A stretch of 64,000 bases of DNA. Source: DASQDN01 sp963844855. Lineage in GTDB: Bacteria > Acidobacteriota > Terriglobia > Bryobacterales > Bryobacteraceae. The stretch covers positions 248,001-312,000 of the forward strand of contig CAWJQP010000072.1 in NCBI GenBank assembly GCA_963844855.1. Direction: 5' to 3'. Every line of letters starts with the position of its first letter. Positions within the stretch are counted from its first letter, which is position 1. Positions 36,548 through 45,413 of the stretch are shown in pieces. The notes beneath the pieces are model-generated. The model was given only the letters and a program-made list of their open reading frames with translations, was not told the DNA's origin and did no database searches. Made by a program: the position numbers and the translations under genes.

Positions 36548-37762
36548 GTGTCGCTGCCGAAAATGGATCGTAGATCCTGGCTGCGTTTGATCGCTCCCAG
36601 CGCATTGTTGGGACTTGATGGCACGTTTACCGTCAAGCCAGGCAATGCCGCTCAGGCGAGCCCGAAAGACAACATCAAAGTTAGTAAGATCGAGACGTTC
36701 GTCCTCAAGAACTCCTGGGTCTTCGTGAAGATTTCCACCGATGCCGGCATCACCGGCTGGGGTGAGATGTTGAAAGACGATGCCAAGGCCTGCGCTGCCG
36801 GGGCTCTGGAAGTAGGGAACTACCTTATTGGCAAGGATCCTCGTCGTGTCGCCTTCCATTGGCAAGCCATCCACCGCGGAGCTTTCTACCGCGGCGGTCC
36901 AATCAAGACCGCTATCTCGAGCGGCATCGACCAGGCGCTTTGGGATATCACCGGCAAAGCATATGGGCTTCCGGTGCACAGGCTCATGGGCGGTCCGACA
37001 CGGGATCGCGTCCGAGTCTACGGGCGAGTGAACAAGGAAAATGGCGTCAACGCCATGAAGACGCAGTTGCGCGCCCTCGGCCGTGGTCCGAACAAATATG
37101 TGGAAGGACAGAAGTTTGTCGATGGCGCGGTGGAATACTTCAAAGCGCTTCGCGCAAAAGTCGGACCGGATGTCGACATCGGTGTCGAATTTCATGGAGA
37201 GGTTCAACCGCCCACGGCGATGATTCTGATGAAGGCGCTGGAGCCGTACAATCCCTGGTTCTACGAAGAGATCGTGCAGGCGCTCAACGTCGACATCATG
37301 GCCGAACTTGCCAAGAAAACCCACATACCGATCGCAACGGGCGAGCGTATTTTCACAAAATGGGGATTCAAAGAAATCCTCGAGAAGCGCGCCGCCACCA
37401 TCCTGCAGCCCGATATCTGCTATGCAGGAGGAATCACGGAACTAAAGATCATCGCGGGGATGGCCGAAGCGTACTACACGCCGATCGCTCCCCATAATCC
37501 CCAGGGACCGTGTTCGCTTGCCGCCAGTCTCCAACTCGCTGCTTCCGTCCCGAACTTCCTCATTCAGGAAAGAGGTGACAACGAGTACAGCGATCTGCTG
37601 GCTAAACCATTGCCGCCGATTCAGAATGGCCATCGTCCATTGCTGACCGAACCCGGCCTTGGCATCACGATCGATGAAGATAAACTGAAGGCGCAGGTAG
37701 GAGAGCCGAGACCTTACAACGCGCGCTTCGACCCGGATGATGGCTCGGTAGTCGACTGGTAG
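36548..37762 (+). CDS. Enolase-superfamily dehydratase with twin-arginine-like signal (galactonate dehydratase-like)
   Basis: The start is GTG 36548, with AGGAGG upstream, giving 404 residues. The N terminus 'MDRRSWLRLIAPSALLGL' looks like a twin-arginine export signal, unusual for this normally cytosolic family. The barrel has 'GVEFHGEV' (Glu and His at the position of the DgoD Asp-x-His), 'WFYEEIV', 'IATGERIFTKWG' and 'APHNPQGP', as in the D-galactonate dehydratase branch. It probably dehydrates an aldonic acid. The 3' end overlaps the convergent ribF gene by 49 bases. Confidence 0.82.
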   Translation: MSLPKMDRRSWLRLIAPSALLGLDGTFTVKPGNAAQASPKDNIKVSKIETFVLKNSWVFVKISTDAGITGWGEMLKDDAKACAAGALEVGNYLIGKDPRRVAFHWQAIHRGAFYRGGPIKTAISSGIDQALWDITGKAYGLPVHRLMGGPTRDRVRVYGRVNKENGVNAMKTQLRALGRGPNKYVEGQKFVDGAVEYFKALRAKVGPDVDIGVEFHGEVQPPTAMILMKALEPYNPWFYEEIVQALNVDIMAELAKKTHIPIATGERIFTKWGFKEILEKRAATILQPDICYAGGITELKIIAGMAEAYYTPIAPHNPQGPCSLAASLQLAASVPNFLIQERGDNEYSDLLAKPLPPIQNGHRPLLTEPGLGITIDEDKLKAQVGEPRPYNARFDPDDGSVVDW

Positions 37763-38709
37763 TTCATCAAGCGGTTAGGAGGGCTCCGGCGGAAATACGT
37801 CTGGGCCCTCTGTACGTCCTTTAGGATTTGAGTCTTCAGCGCTTCGGGGGACTCGAACTTCCGCTCCTCCCGTACTCGCTTCAGAAATTCCAGGCGGATC
37901 GTTTTGGGAGTATCCCCTTCGAGAGGCAATAGCAAAAACGTCTCGATCGTTCGGCGATCTCCGTTAAACGTCGGCCTCATCCCTATGTTCGTGATCGAGG
38001 GCCAATAGCGTCCGGCCCGAAGATCGGTTGTGCGTGTGATGTAGACACCATCGGCTGGAATTACTTCCGCCTTCGTTTCCAGATTTAATGTCGGAACGGT
38101 CTGCTTGGACCCGATTCCATGGCCTGGAACGATAGCACCACTGATCGCGTGCGGTCGTTCCAAGAGTCTGCAAGCAAGCGAAACGTTCCCTTCCATCAGC
38201 ACGCGTCGGACTTCCGTACTGGAAACCATCCGGCCTCGGACGAACACGCTCGGCACGATCTCGACATCGAAGCCGTTTCGCTTCCCCAATTCGATCAACA
38301 GGTCGACATCGCCAGCCTGTCTGGCGCCGAAACGAAAGTTCTGGCCGACGAGCACTGCCCTCGCTCCAAGGCCATGCTCCAGCACCTCCGAAGCGAACTG
38401 TTTCGGCGTGAGGCTTGCGAACTTCGGATCGAAAGGAAGTACGATCGCCTCTTCGATTCCTTCCTTACGGACTTCCTGCGATCGCTCTTCAATTGTAGTG
38501 AGCAATTTAGGAGCGCGCTCGGGAGCCACGACGGCAGTCGGATGAGGATTGAACGTGAGGATGGATGCTCGCCAGCCTTTCTCTTTGGCGACCTCGACGA
38601 CGCGGCGAAGTAATTGCCGATGCCCGGCATGAACCCCATCGAAGTTGCCGACCGCTACGGCGCGGAAGTGCGCATCGACGCCAGAAATACTGTTATATAT
38701 GCGAAACAT
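37714..38709 (-). CDS. ribF: Bifunctional riboflavin kinase/FAD synthetase
   Basis: The 331-residue enzyme makes FMN and then FAD from riboflavin and ATP. The N-terminal adenylyltransferase half has 'VAVGNFDGVHAGHRQLL' (nucleotide-binding GxFDGxHxGH) and 'GQNFRFGARQAGD'. The C-terminal kinase half has 'GIGSKQTVPTLNL' and 'NIGMRPTFNGDRRTIETFLL'. The ATG immediately follows the stop of the MBL-fold gene, so it is the third gene of a DUF1844-MBL-ribF operon. The C-terminal tail of about 20 residues overlaps the convergent dehydratase gene. Confidence 0.94.
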   Translation of the reverse strand: MFRIYNSISGVDAHFRAVAVGNFDGVHAGHRQLLRRVVEVAKEKGWRASILTFNPHPTAVVAPERAPKLLTTIEERSQEVRKEGIEEAIVLPFDPKFASLTPKQFASEVLEHGLGARAVLVGQNFRFGARQAGDVDLLIELGKRNGFDVEIVPSVFVRGRMVSSTEVRRVLMEGNVSLACRLLERPHAISGAIVPGHGIGSKQTVPTLNLETKAEVIPADGVYITRTTDLRAGRYWPSITNIGMRPTFNGDRRTIETFLLLPLEGDTPKTIRLEFLKRVREERKFESPEALKTQILKDVQRAQTYFRRSPPNRLMNYQSTTEPSSGSKRAL

Positions 38710-39507
38710 TCAGCTCGCATCTCCGGCGCTCGCTTGTCCAACTTGGATGCGCAAACCGTCATATGCCAACCGGACGCGAGCAGGGAAGCGACTCTCGGTC
38801 GATTCATGCGGCAGATCATGGCTTATGTGTGTGAAGAACGCCCGCTTGGGAGAAAGTTGTTCTACGTACGTCAATGCATCAGTGACTGTTGTATGTGTGG
38901 GATGGGGCTTGTGACGCAACGCGTCGAGGAAAAGAACATCCAAGCCGCTGAGCTTCGCCATGGATTCCTCTGGGATCGTACTGTGATCTGTCAAATAGGC
39001 GGCATCGCCGAACCGATAACCGTAGACGAACGATCGTCCGTGATGAAGAAGAATCGGCCTGAAATGCAATCCAAACAGATCAACACCTTCAAACGTGAGC
39101 GGATGCATCGATAATCTCGGGATTGCGGATTCGGGATTGGCGTTGTCAAAAATGTAGTTGAACGAGCACTGAATCGTAGAGAGCGTTTCGGCAGAACCGT
39201 AGATCGGGATCTCGCCCTTTTGCCGGAGATTGAGAGGACGAACGTCATCGAGGCCCATGATGTGATCCGCATGAGAATGCGTGAACAGGATCGCGTCGAT
39301 CCTGCTGATCCGTTCCCGCAATGCTTGTTGGCGGAAATCTGGCGTTGTATCGATCAACACGGTACGGCCGTGATACTGCAGCATGATGGATGGCCGAAGC
39401 CGATTGTCGCGTGGATCACTCGAGGTGCACACCTTGCAATCGCAACCCAGCGTAGGCACACCCATGCTGGTACCCGATCCGAGTACCGTTATGGTAACGT
39501 CCGGCAT
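38710..39507 (-). CDS. MBL-fold metallohydrolase (PhnP-like)
   Basis: The 265-residue metallo-beta-lactamase-fold protein has the metal signature His77-x-His79-x-Asp81-His82 (HSHADH), later histidines in 'LLHHGRS' and 'LTDHST', and a GCDCKVC cluster near residue 21 that resembles the structural zinc site of PhnP-type phosphodiesterases. It may hydrolyse a cyclic phosphodiester or a similar substrate, though the phosphonate cluster is absent. It is sandwiched between DUF1844 and ribF genes with almost no spacing. Confidence 0.86.
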   Translation of the reverse strand: MPDVTITVLGSGTSMGVPTLGCDCKVCTSSDPRDNRLRPSIMLQYHGRTVLIDTTPDFRQQALRERISRIDAILFTHSHADHIMGLDDVRPLNLRQKGEIPIYGSAETLSTIQCSFNYIFDNANPESAIPRLSMHPLTFEGVDLFGLHFRPILLHHGRSFVYGYRFGDAAYLTDHSTIPEESMAKLSGLDVLFLDALRHKPHPTHTTVTDALTYVEQLSPKRAFFTHISHDLPHESTESRFPARVRLAYDGLRIQVGQASAGDAS

Positions 39508-39508
39508 C

Positions 39509-39817
39509 TTAGATGATTAAATTCGACTGCGAGCCGCTGACCTGGACGAAACGGAACCGAAGTTCTGTAAGCGAGTTTTCAATCAGCCGCTGTTCCTCCA
39601 TAGACAAGTTCCCCTTCGTCTTTTCTCCGATCATCGCGAGCAGGTCGATCGAGTGGCGCGCCACACGCAAATCGGGCTCCGGCCGATCTTTTTCCTCTCC
39701 AAAGTGGATCAGCCCCATCGACATCTCAGCCTGCATCTTAAGAGATAGGACGAAAAACTCAAACGTTGCCGGGGGCAGCGGCATTTCATCTGGGTTTGGA
39801 ACTTCCGGATCACTCAT
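39509..39817 (-). CDS. DUF1844 domain protein
   Basis: This is a 102-residue protein of the DUF1844 family, recognised by 'FEFFVLSLKMQAEMSMGLI' and the later 'LRVARHSIDLLAMIGEKTKGNLS'. It is acidic and predicted helical, with no signal peptide. The function is unknown. It is the first gene of the operon with an MBL hydrolase and ribF, one base upstream of the hydrolase start. Confidence 0.86.
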   Translation of the reverse strand: MSDPEVPNPDEMPLPPATFEFFVLSLKMQAEMSMGLIHFGEEKDRPEPDLRVARHSIDLLAMIGEKTKGNLSMEEQRLIENSLTELRFRFVQVSGSQSNLII

Positions 39818-39854
39818 AATTTCTCAGTGTACATGCGGGATATTTGGGGGGGCA

Positions 39855-39884
39855 TTTACTTCCGGACCTCGCCGGGCCTATAAT
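39855..39884 (+). promoter_or_regulatory. Sigma-70-like promoter of the TPR gene
   Basis: A perfect TATAAT at 39879-39884 is preceded by TTTACT at 39855-39860 with an 18-base spacer. Transcription would begin near 39891, leaving only about seven bases before the ATG at 39898. Confidence 0.55.
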
Positions 39885-39897
39885 GCTTCCCGACAAC

Positions 39898-41043
39898 ATG
39901 CATACTCGTCTGCTCGCTCTGATTGCGGCCCTGGCGTTAGCCGGCGCTTGTCTTGCGCAACGGCATAAGCTTGCGGCCATTAATGCGGAAACCGAAGAAG
40001 GCAAAATGCTGCAGGCCATCGGCCAGGAATCCGATGAGTCGAAGAAACTCGCATTGATGGAACAGTTTGCTACCCAGTACCCGACGCACGCTGCGACCGG
40101 TTGGGTATATACGCAACTGCAGGCCGGTTATAACAAGGCGGGGAACTCGGACAAGGCTATTGCCGTCGGCGAGAAGTTAGTCGCATTGGACGGCATGGAC
40201 ATCGATGCGGCGTACGCCAACTTGAAAGCGAGTGAAACGAAGAAGGACTCCGAGGGCGTTCTGAAATGGTCTGGAGCCACCTCTGAGATAGCACGGAAGA
40301 CAGTTGCTGCTCCCAAACGCGACGACCAGGCTGACGAGGAGTATAAGCATGCTATCGACTTCGCAAAGCAAGTGGACACATATACCGAGTACTCGCTTTA
40401 TGCGACTGCACTCCAGGAAACCGATCCAGCGAAGGCGATGAAACTCGCCGATGCGCTCGAGAAGCGAAATCCCAAGAGCCAATACATTGAGATGGTAATG
40501 CCGCGGTATTCGGCGCTGGCAAGACAGGCAAACGCTTTGCCGGCGGCGGTAGCTTTCGGCGAGCGAGCGTATCAGCGAGGCCAATACTCGGAAGATATGC
40601 TGCTATTGATGGCCGATCAGGCGATCCAGGGAAAGGACCCAGCCAAGGCCATTCAATATTCGGAGAAGGCTATCGAGGTGATGGGTACGCGGCCCAAACC
40701 TGAGGGCGTGCCCGACGCCGACTGGGAGCGCAAGAAGAACGTGACCAACGGACTGGCGTATTGGATGGCCGGTACAACGCTAAGTGGCCAAAGCAAGTGG
40801 TCACAGGCGGACAAGATGTTGCGGCCGGCGCTGCCGCTGGTGAAGGACAACGAGCAACTCTACGGCATGGCGTTATTCCATCTGGGTCTTGCCAATTACC
40901 GCATGGCTCAGGCAAGCAAGAACAAGACTCAGATTGCCGATGCTATCAGCTTCTCCAAGCAGTCCGCTGCCATCAAGGGTCCTCTACAAGCGCAGGCTGC
41001 AAAGAACGTCAAGGCGATGCAGCAGGAGTTTGGGGCAAAATAG
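39898..41043 (+). CDS. Secreted TPR-like repeat protein
   Basis: I chose the ATG at 39898 (MHTRLLALIAALALAGACLAQ), which puts a clean signal peptide at the N terminus; frames from 39844 or 39883 overlap the promoter. The 381-residue protein is built of helical tetratricopeptide-like units ('AATGWVYTQLQAGYNKAGNSDKA', 'PAKAIQYSEKAIEVMG', 'ALFHLGLANYRMAQ'). It has no catalytic motif and probably acts as a periplasmic scaffold. A dipeptidase gene follows six bases after its stop. Confidence 0.82.
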   Translation: MHTRLLALIAALALAGACLAQRHKLAAINAETEEGKMLQAIGQESDESKKLALMEQFATQYPTHAATGWVYTQLQAGYNKAGNSDKAIAVGEKLVALDGMDIDAAYANLKASETKKDSEGVLKWSGATSEIARKTVAAPKRDDQADEEYKHAIDFAKQVDTYTEYSLYATALQETDPAKAMKLADALEKRNPKSQYIEMVMPRYSALARQANALPAAVAFGERAYQRGQYSEDMLLLMADQAIQGKDPAKAIQYSEKAIEVMGTRPKPEGVPDADWERKKNVTNGLAYWMAGTTLSGQSKWSQADKMLRPALPLVKDNEQLYGMALFHLGLANYRMAQASKNKTQIADAISFSKQSAAIKGPLQAQAAKNVKAMQQEFGAK

Positions 41044-41049
41044 AGGGAT

Positions 41050-42213
41050 ATGCGATTTGCGCTGCTCGCGCCTGCTCTGGCGTGTGTGGTGTTCGCGCAG
41101 AGCCGGCAAATCAGCGATGCCGAAGTGCTGCGTGTGCACCGATCTGCACTGATCATTGACACACACAACGATGTGCCGATGAAGACCGTGAAAGGTTACA
41201 ACATTGGCGAGCCGGCGCCGAAAGGAAGCACGGACATACCGCGTCTCAAGGCAGGGAATGTCGGCGCCACGTTCTTTGCCGCGTATGTGCCAAGTCGCTA
41301 TGGGCGTCAGAAGAAGGCGGCAGAGTACGCTCGTACCGTCATCAAGTCGATTCGGAATGACATCGTCGGGCATCATCCGGACACTTTCGTCTTTGCCAAG
41401 ACAGCAGATGACATCGTAAATGCCCGCAAGCGCGGCAAGATGGCAGCTCTCATCGGCTTGGAAGGCGGACATGCGATCGAAGACAGCGTTGAAACGCTAC
41501 GCGAGTTCTTCAGCTCCGGGGTTCGCTACATGACCCTAACACATTCGAACACGAACAATTGGGCGGATTCGTCTGGTGATGTTCTTAATAAGTCGGTGAA
41601 GCATCACGGCGGGCTAAACGATCTGGGACGAAAGATCGTGCGCGAAATGAACAAGCTGGGCATGATTGTCGACGTATCCCACGTTGCGGACGATACCTTC
41701 TGGGATGTGATGGAGACCAGCCTCGCCCCGGTATTCGCCTCACACTCATCCTGCAGAGCGATTTCGAATGCTCGACGGAACATGACCGATGACATGATCG
41801 TCGCCATGGCAAAGAAAGGTGGGGTCATCCAGATCAATTTCGCCTGCGGCTTTCTAAACGAGCGTGTCCGGACCGACGCTGTTACGGAGAAAGAAAAGAT
41901 CAATAAAAAGTTCGGAGACGACCAGGACTCACTCAAAACGTACGTCGAGGCCAACTTTGCGCGAGCCACGCTGGCGGACGTAGTCGCTCACATCGATCAC
42001 GTGGTCAAGATCGCCGGAATTGACGCGGTTGGGATCGGCAGTGATTTTGACGGGGTCGATTGTACGCCGGTCGGACTGGACGATGTGTCGAAGTTTCCGA
42101 ACCTGACGAGGGCTCTCTTGGAGAAGGGATACACCACTGAGCAGATTCACAAGATCTACGGAGGCAACACGCTCCGGCTAATGCGAGAGGTGGAAGCCGT
42201 CGCCAAAAGTTGA
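41050..42213 (+). CDS. Membrane-dipeptidase (M19, renal dipeptidase) family enzyme
   Basis: The 387-residue zinc dipeptidase has a signal peptide (about 1-16) and the family's metal ligands His39-x-Asp41 (DTHND), bridging Glu138 (LEGGHAIED), His211 (DVSHV) and His232 (SHSSCRA). 'GIGSDFDGVD' provides the conserved Asp near the C terminus. It hydrolyses dipeptides, including some D-containing ones, in the periplasm. It is co-transcribed with the TPR protein. The length is typical. Confidence 0.92.
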   Translation: MRFALLAPALACVVFAQSRQISDAEVLRVHRSALIIDTHNDVPMKTVKGYNIGEPAPKGSTDIPRLKAGNVGATFFAAYVPSRYGRQKKAAEYARTVIKSIRNDIVGHHPDTFVFAKTADDIVNARKRGKMAALIGLEGGHAIEDSVETLREFFSSGVRYMTLTHSNTNNWADSSGDVLNKSVKHHGGLNDLGRKIVREMNKLGMIVDVSHVADDTFWDVMETSLAPVFASHSSCRAISNARRNMTDDMIVAMAKKGGVIQINFACGFLNERVRTDAVTEKEKINKKFGDDQDSLKTYVEANFARATLADVVAHIDHVVKIAGIDAVGIGSDFDGVDCTPVGLDDVSKFPNLTRALLEKGYTTEQIHKIYGGNTLRLMREVEAVAKS

Positions 42214-42432
42214 CATAATATCCGTTATCATAACCAAGACCGAAGTGATCAGCTTTTTAATGAGAGTTTCGTGAAGTCGGATCTACCCGGCTGTATTGCC
42301 ACCGGTGACACGATCGAAGAGGTGAAGCGCCTCATGCAGGAAGGAATCGAGTTTCACTTGGAAGGCATGCGAGCCGATGGGGAGAATATTCCTGAGCCCA
42401 CGACGCTAATCGACTATGCCGAAGTAGCCTGA
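42214..42432 (+). pseudogene. HicB-type antitoxin remnant, no toxin partner
   Basis: From a GTG at 42271 a 53-codon frame encodes 'DLPGCIATGDTIEEVKRL', 'EGIEFHLEGMRADGENIP' and 'PTTLIDYAEVA', the core of HicB antitoxins. A full HicB has about 15-20 more N-terminal residues. A piece resembling that start ('SVIITKTE', 42221-42244) is present in another frame, so the gene seems broken by an indel near 42245-42270. No HicA-like toxin frame lies on either side. It sits between a dipeptidase gene and a convergent GNAT gene. Confidence 0.65.
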
Positions 42433-42897
42433 ATTCAGTTCAATCCGGTAGAGGTGCCACTCCTTCATGTGGCGCGCGCCGGACTTCTGATAGAAGTCGA
42501 TGGCCAGCTGATTCCAGTCGAGAACGGTCCACTCCAAACGCCCGCATCCTCGTTGCTTTGCCTCTGCCAGCGCTGTATCGAACAAGGCCCGACCGACTCT
42601 ACGCTTTCGGTACTCTTCGATTACGAACAGATCTTCGAGATAAAGCGTCGGCAAGGCGAGAAAACTTGAATACGTCTCGAGAACGATGGCGTAGCCGCAC
42701 GGATAACTGTCCATAAAGGCCAGGAAGCAATCGATCCTTGGCTTGGGTCCGAAGAGATCCCGCATCAACCGCTGTCGCGCTTCTGGGGACGGACGGTCGA
42801 GTTTTTCGTAGTCCGCCAACGCATCGACTAAGGCGAAAATCGCCGGTTCGTCCGAAGCGACAGCCTTTCGAACTACCGGGGCGTGAGTTGAGGCCAT
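42406..42897 (-). CDS. GNAT-family acetyltransferase (spermidine/diamine acetyltransferase-like)
   Basis: The 163-residue protein has the GNAT acetyl-CoA loop 'VIEEYRKRRVGRALFDTALAEA' followed by 'GRLEWTVLDWNQLAIDFYQKSGA', a block typical of the SSAT-like polyamine/amine acetyltransferase branch. The substrate is probably a small amine. Its start overlaps the FAD-oxidoreductase gene by 25 bases, so the two are likely co-transcribed. Confidence 0.88.
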   Translation of the reverse strand: MASTHAPVVRKAVASDEPAIFALVDALADYEKLDRPSPEARQRLMRDLFGPKPRIDCFLAFMDSYPCGYAIVLETYSSFLALPTLYLEDLFVIEEYRKRRVGRALFDTALAEAKQRGCGRLEWTVLDWNQLAIDFYQKSGARHMKEWHLYRIELNSGYFGIVD

Positions 42898-44507
42898 GCG
42901 AGTTCGACTCCTTGGGATACCAGTAGCTTCTGAAACTCAGCGAGTAGCTTCGGATCGTTACGGATCTGACGTGGTGTGGACTTCTTGTTGACGGCGTGTG
43001 CCGCAAGCGCCCCGGCCGATTCGCCAATGTTCCACTCCACAGGATGCAATCGATAACAACCGTTCGTGATATGCGTAACCCCAAGGTTCTTGCAGGCCGC
43101 AATCAGATTCTCGACTCGTTTGGGAATCAACGCCCCTAGTGGAATCTGAAACGGCAAAGAGCTCACATCAATGTAGTTGTCGCCGCCGGAACTCGGATGT
43201 AAGTCGATACGATAGCTTCCGACACCGACTGAATCCTTGAAGTCCTCGGCTTTGACATCCTCTCGGGTTCTGCCCGTCAGTTTCATCCTTGCATCGGTTC
43301 CTACGTGCTGCTCAAGAACCGTGACCTCGGCCTGAATTCGCCGTGACTCCCGAATGTAAGGATACTTCGCTAATCCATCTTCCGTTCCGAAGATGTCGGG
43401 CCTCAGCCGCAGGCCCTTCCACCCTCCTTCGGTTTGCATCCAGTACAAAAGCGAAAGGCTCAGCTGCTTTGCGCGTTTGAGATGGCGATCGGCTTCAGAG
43501 TCCGAGACGCCATGAAGATTACCCAACCAGTAATCGTTCTGCGGCCAATTCACAAGCGTCATGTCAGACCCACCGCTGACGTGCTGACGCGTCGCGATTC
43601 GCCTGTATAGCCACAGATTGACGGGCCCAGGTACCGGATCAAGCTGCTCGGGATTGAAGCTCAATTCCCGCCGCGCGAGCGTCTGCGGATGAGACATCGA
43701 CCAACTCAGTAGTTTGTCCGGCCATGCAGGTCGCAGTTGAGGCACGTAATCGCGCCAGAAACCGTATTCTTCCGGCTTTTCGATGGTGTGATCCTCACCC
43801 TTAATGTAGTCCATTGCAAAACATACGGTAAATGACTGAATATTATCTGGTTGGGGGGTATCAGGAGCATGCGGCTCACTCGTCTGCTTCTTTGATTCGA
43901 AGCCCGTCACAAACTCCGTCTTGGTAAGCGGAAGAAGGTCCCCTTGTTCGGTGGCGTCCAGGATGTACTTGGCATGAATGGTCCGCTCGGCTCCGCTGCG
44001 CGAACTCCGCACGTTCACGGATCGCACGCTATCGCGGTCGATATCGGCGGAAACCGGCTTGTGCTCGAGCAGGATCTGAAGGCGTCCCATGCTGACGTAG
44101 GGCGCAAGCATGGATTCGAGCACTGCCAAGGAAACTCGCGGTTCGTGGGTCAATCGGGACACCGATCCGCCACCGGGGTTCAGCAGTTCCCTGCTTCGGG
44201 CTAGCTCTGTTAGCGGATAGTTTTTGCGGTAATACTCGCGGACATTACGGCGATAGGCCCGATACGCCTGAGTCCCACCGAACGATTCGATCCAAGGATG
44301 TTCATCCGGCGGAACTGCTTGGGATGTCAGCTGACCACCGATCCAATCGGTTTCCTCGGTCAGGATGACGGACATGCCATTCCGAGCCGCCGCCAAGGCT
44401 GCCGCGCAGCCCCCGACACTGCCTCCAATTACTGCGACGTCGCAACGAAGCTCACGAGCGGCTAGCAGTGGAGCCGGAAGAAGCTGAAGGAAGAGTCTTC
44501 GTCTCAT
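42873..44507 (-). CDS. FAD-dependent oxidoreductase with export-type N terminus
   Basis: I prefer the ATG at 44507 (MRRRLFLQLLPAPLLA), which gives an export-type signal; an earlier ATG at 44588 lies further inside the ROK gene. The 544-residue protein has the dinucleotide-binding 'VAVIGGSVGGCAAALAAARNG' and the FAD-oxidoreductase blocks 'EETDWIGGQLTSQAVPPDEH' and 'ILDATEQGDLLPL'. This family contains secreted flavoproteins of unknown substrate. The gene overlaps the ROK kinase gene by 56 bases and the GNAT gene by 25. Confidence 0.85.
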   Translation of the reverse strand: MRRRLFLQLLPAPLLAARELRCDVAVIGGSVGGCAAALAAARNGMSVILTEETDWIGGQLTSQAVPPDEHPWIESFGGTQAYRAYRRNVREYYRKNYPLTELARSRELLNPGGGSVSRLTHEPRVSLAVLESMLAPYVSMGRLQILLEHKPVSADIDRDSVRSVNVRSSRSGAERTIHAKYILDATEQGDLLPLTKTEFVTGFESKKQTSEPHAPDTPQPDNIQSFTVCFAMDYIKGEDHTIEKPEEYGFWRDYVPQLRPAWPDKLLSWSMSHPQTLARRELSFNPEQLDPVPGPVNLWLYRRIATRQHVSGGSDMTLVNWPQNDYWLGNLHGVSDSEADRHLKRAKQLSLSLLYWMQTEGGWKGLRLRPDIFGTEDGLAKYPYIRESRRIQAEVTVLEQHVGTDARMKLTGRTREDVKAEDFKDSVGVGSYRIDLHPSSGGDNYIDVSSLPFQIPLGALIPKRVENLIAACKNLGVTHITNGCYRLHPVEWNIGESAGALAAHAVNKKSTPRQIRNDPKLLAEFQKLLVSQGVELAWPQLTPR

Positions 44508-45348
44508 AACTAAGCACGGTTGCTGCAGCGCCGAGGATTCCGACATTTGCTGCCAACTGCGCAGGAACGATCTGTGTGTTCGACGCAAACTGGTTGATAG
44601 TTCGACTCGGAACTGCGCTTCGCAGTCGGCTGAACAACGCCTCTCCGATGTTTGTAAGCCCGCCGCCGATCACGACGATTTCCGGATCGAGCAGGCTGAT
44701 ACAACTCCCGAGCCAGGCCGACAACGCTTCAATCAGGTCGTCAAGTTCTTCCCTCGACAACGCGCTTGGATTCCGACCGAGGTCCGCAAGCGCTTTCCCC
44801 GACGCCATCGCTTCGATACAGCCCGGGACGCCGCAGCCACAAGCCCTGCCGCGGTAGTCAATCGTTACGTGTCCGCCTTCTCCGGCGGCGCCGTTCTTTC
44901 CGTGGTAAATCCTGCCGTTGAGTATGATGCCCGTTCCGATACCCGTACTGATCGTCACATAGAGCACGCTGGAAAAACCGCGCGCCGCGCCGTAATAGGT
45001 TTCGGCAAGCCCAGCCGCATTGGCGTCGTTTTCGATGCGACAAGGTAAACCGTATCGTTCAGACACTATTCGCGCGAGCGGCACGTCGCGCCACCCCGGA
45101 AGGTTTGGCGGATTCAGAACGACTCCGGTCTTGGGATTGAGCGGGCCGGGCGCGCAGATACCGATGGCCTGCGCGGATGGATCGAGCACAGCCTCGATAG
45201 CCGACCATAATTGCTTGAGCGAGGTCTCGAATCCATCTTGTGCGCGCGTCGGCACAAAATGGGTGCGGAGTAGCTCGAGAGTGGATCCACTCGATACAAG
45301 GCCGGCCGCCACCTTCGTTCCGCCGATATCCACTCCGATGGCTATCAA
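44452..45348 (-). CDS. ROK-family sugar kinase (glucokinase-like)
   Basis: I place the start at TTG 45348, giving MIAIGVDIGGTK, the usual ROK N terminus. A longer frame from 45402 would run through a TATAAT box. The 298-residue protein has the ATP loop 'GVDIGGTK', 'ENDANAAGLAE', the catalytic region 'GTGIILNGRIYHGKNGAAGEGGH' and the ROK zinc motif 'CGCGVPGCIE'. It probably phosphorylates glucose or a related hexose. No DNA-binding domain is present, so it is a kinase and not a repressor. It is the first gene of a unit with the FAD oxidoreductase and GNAT enzyme. Confidence 0.88.
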   Translation of the reverse strand: MIAIGVDIGGTKVAAGLVSSGSTLELLRTHFVPTRAQDGFETSLKQLWSAIEAVLDPSAQAIGICAPGPLNPKTGVVLNPPNLPGWRDVPLARIVSERYGLPCRIENDANAAGLAETYYGAARGFSSVLYVTISTGIGTGIILNGRIYHGKNGAAGEGGHVTIDYRGRACGCGVPGCIEAMASGKALADLGRNPSALSREELDDLIEALSAWLGSCISLLDPEIVVIGGGLTNIGEALFSRLRSAVPSRTINQFASNTQIVPAQLAANVGILGAAATVLSYETKTLPSASSGSTASRS

Positions 45349-45354
45349 TTCCCG

Positions 45355-45383
45355 ATTATAAGCTATTGAATCGCGACTCAATC
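45355..45383 (-). promoter_or_regulatory. Promoter of the ROK gene implying a leaderless TTG start
   Basis: On the minus strand a perfect TATAAT occupies 45360-45355, with TTGAGT (15-base spacer) or GATTGA (17-base spacer) upstream as the -35 candidate. The expected transcription start coincides with the TTG codon at 45348. Confidence 0.5.
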
Positions 45384-45404
45384 GGGCGTAACATTGTGGC
45401 AATT

Positions 45405-45410
45405 GGAGGA
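45405..45410 (+). promoter_or_regulatory. Ribosome binding site of the CBS gene
   Basis: GGAGGA ends three bases before the ATG at 45414. It rules out the much longer upstream frame beginning at 45240, which runs antisense through the ROK gene. Confidence 0.7.
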
Positions 45411-45413
45411 TTA

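Noticed and set aside
37714..37762. 49-base overlap of ribF and the dehydratase gene as a regulatory antisense pair
   Set aside because: Short convergent overlaps of tails occur often in compact genomes, and both C termini look plausible.
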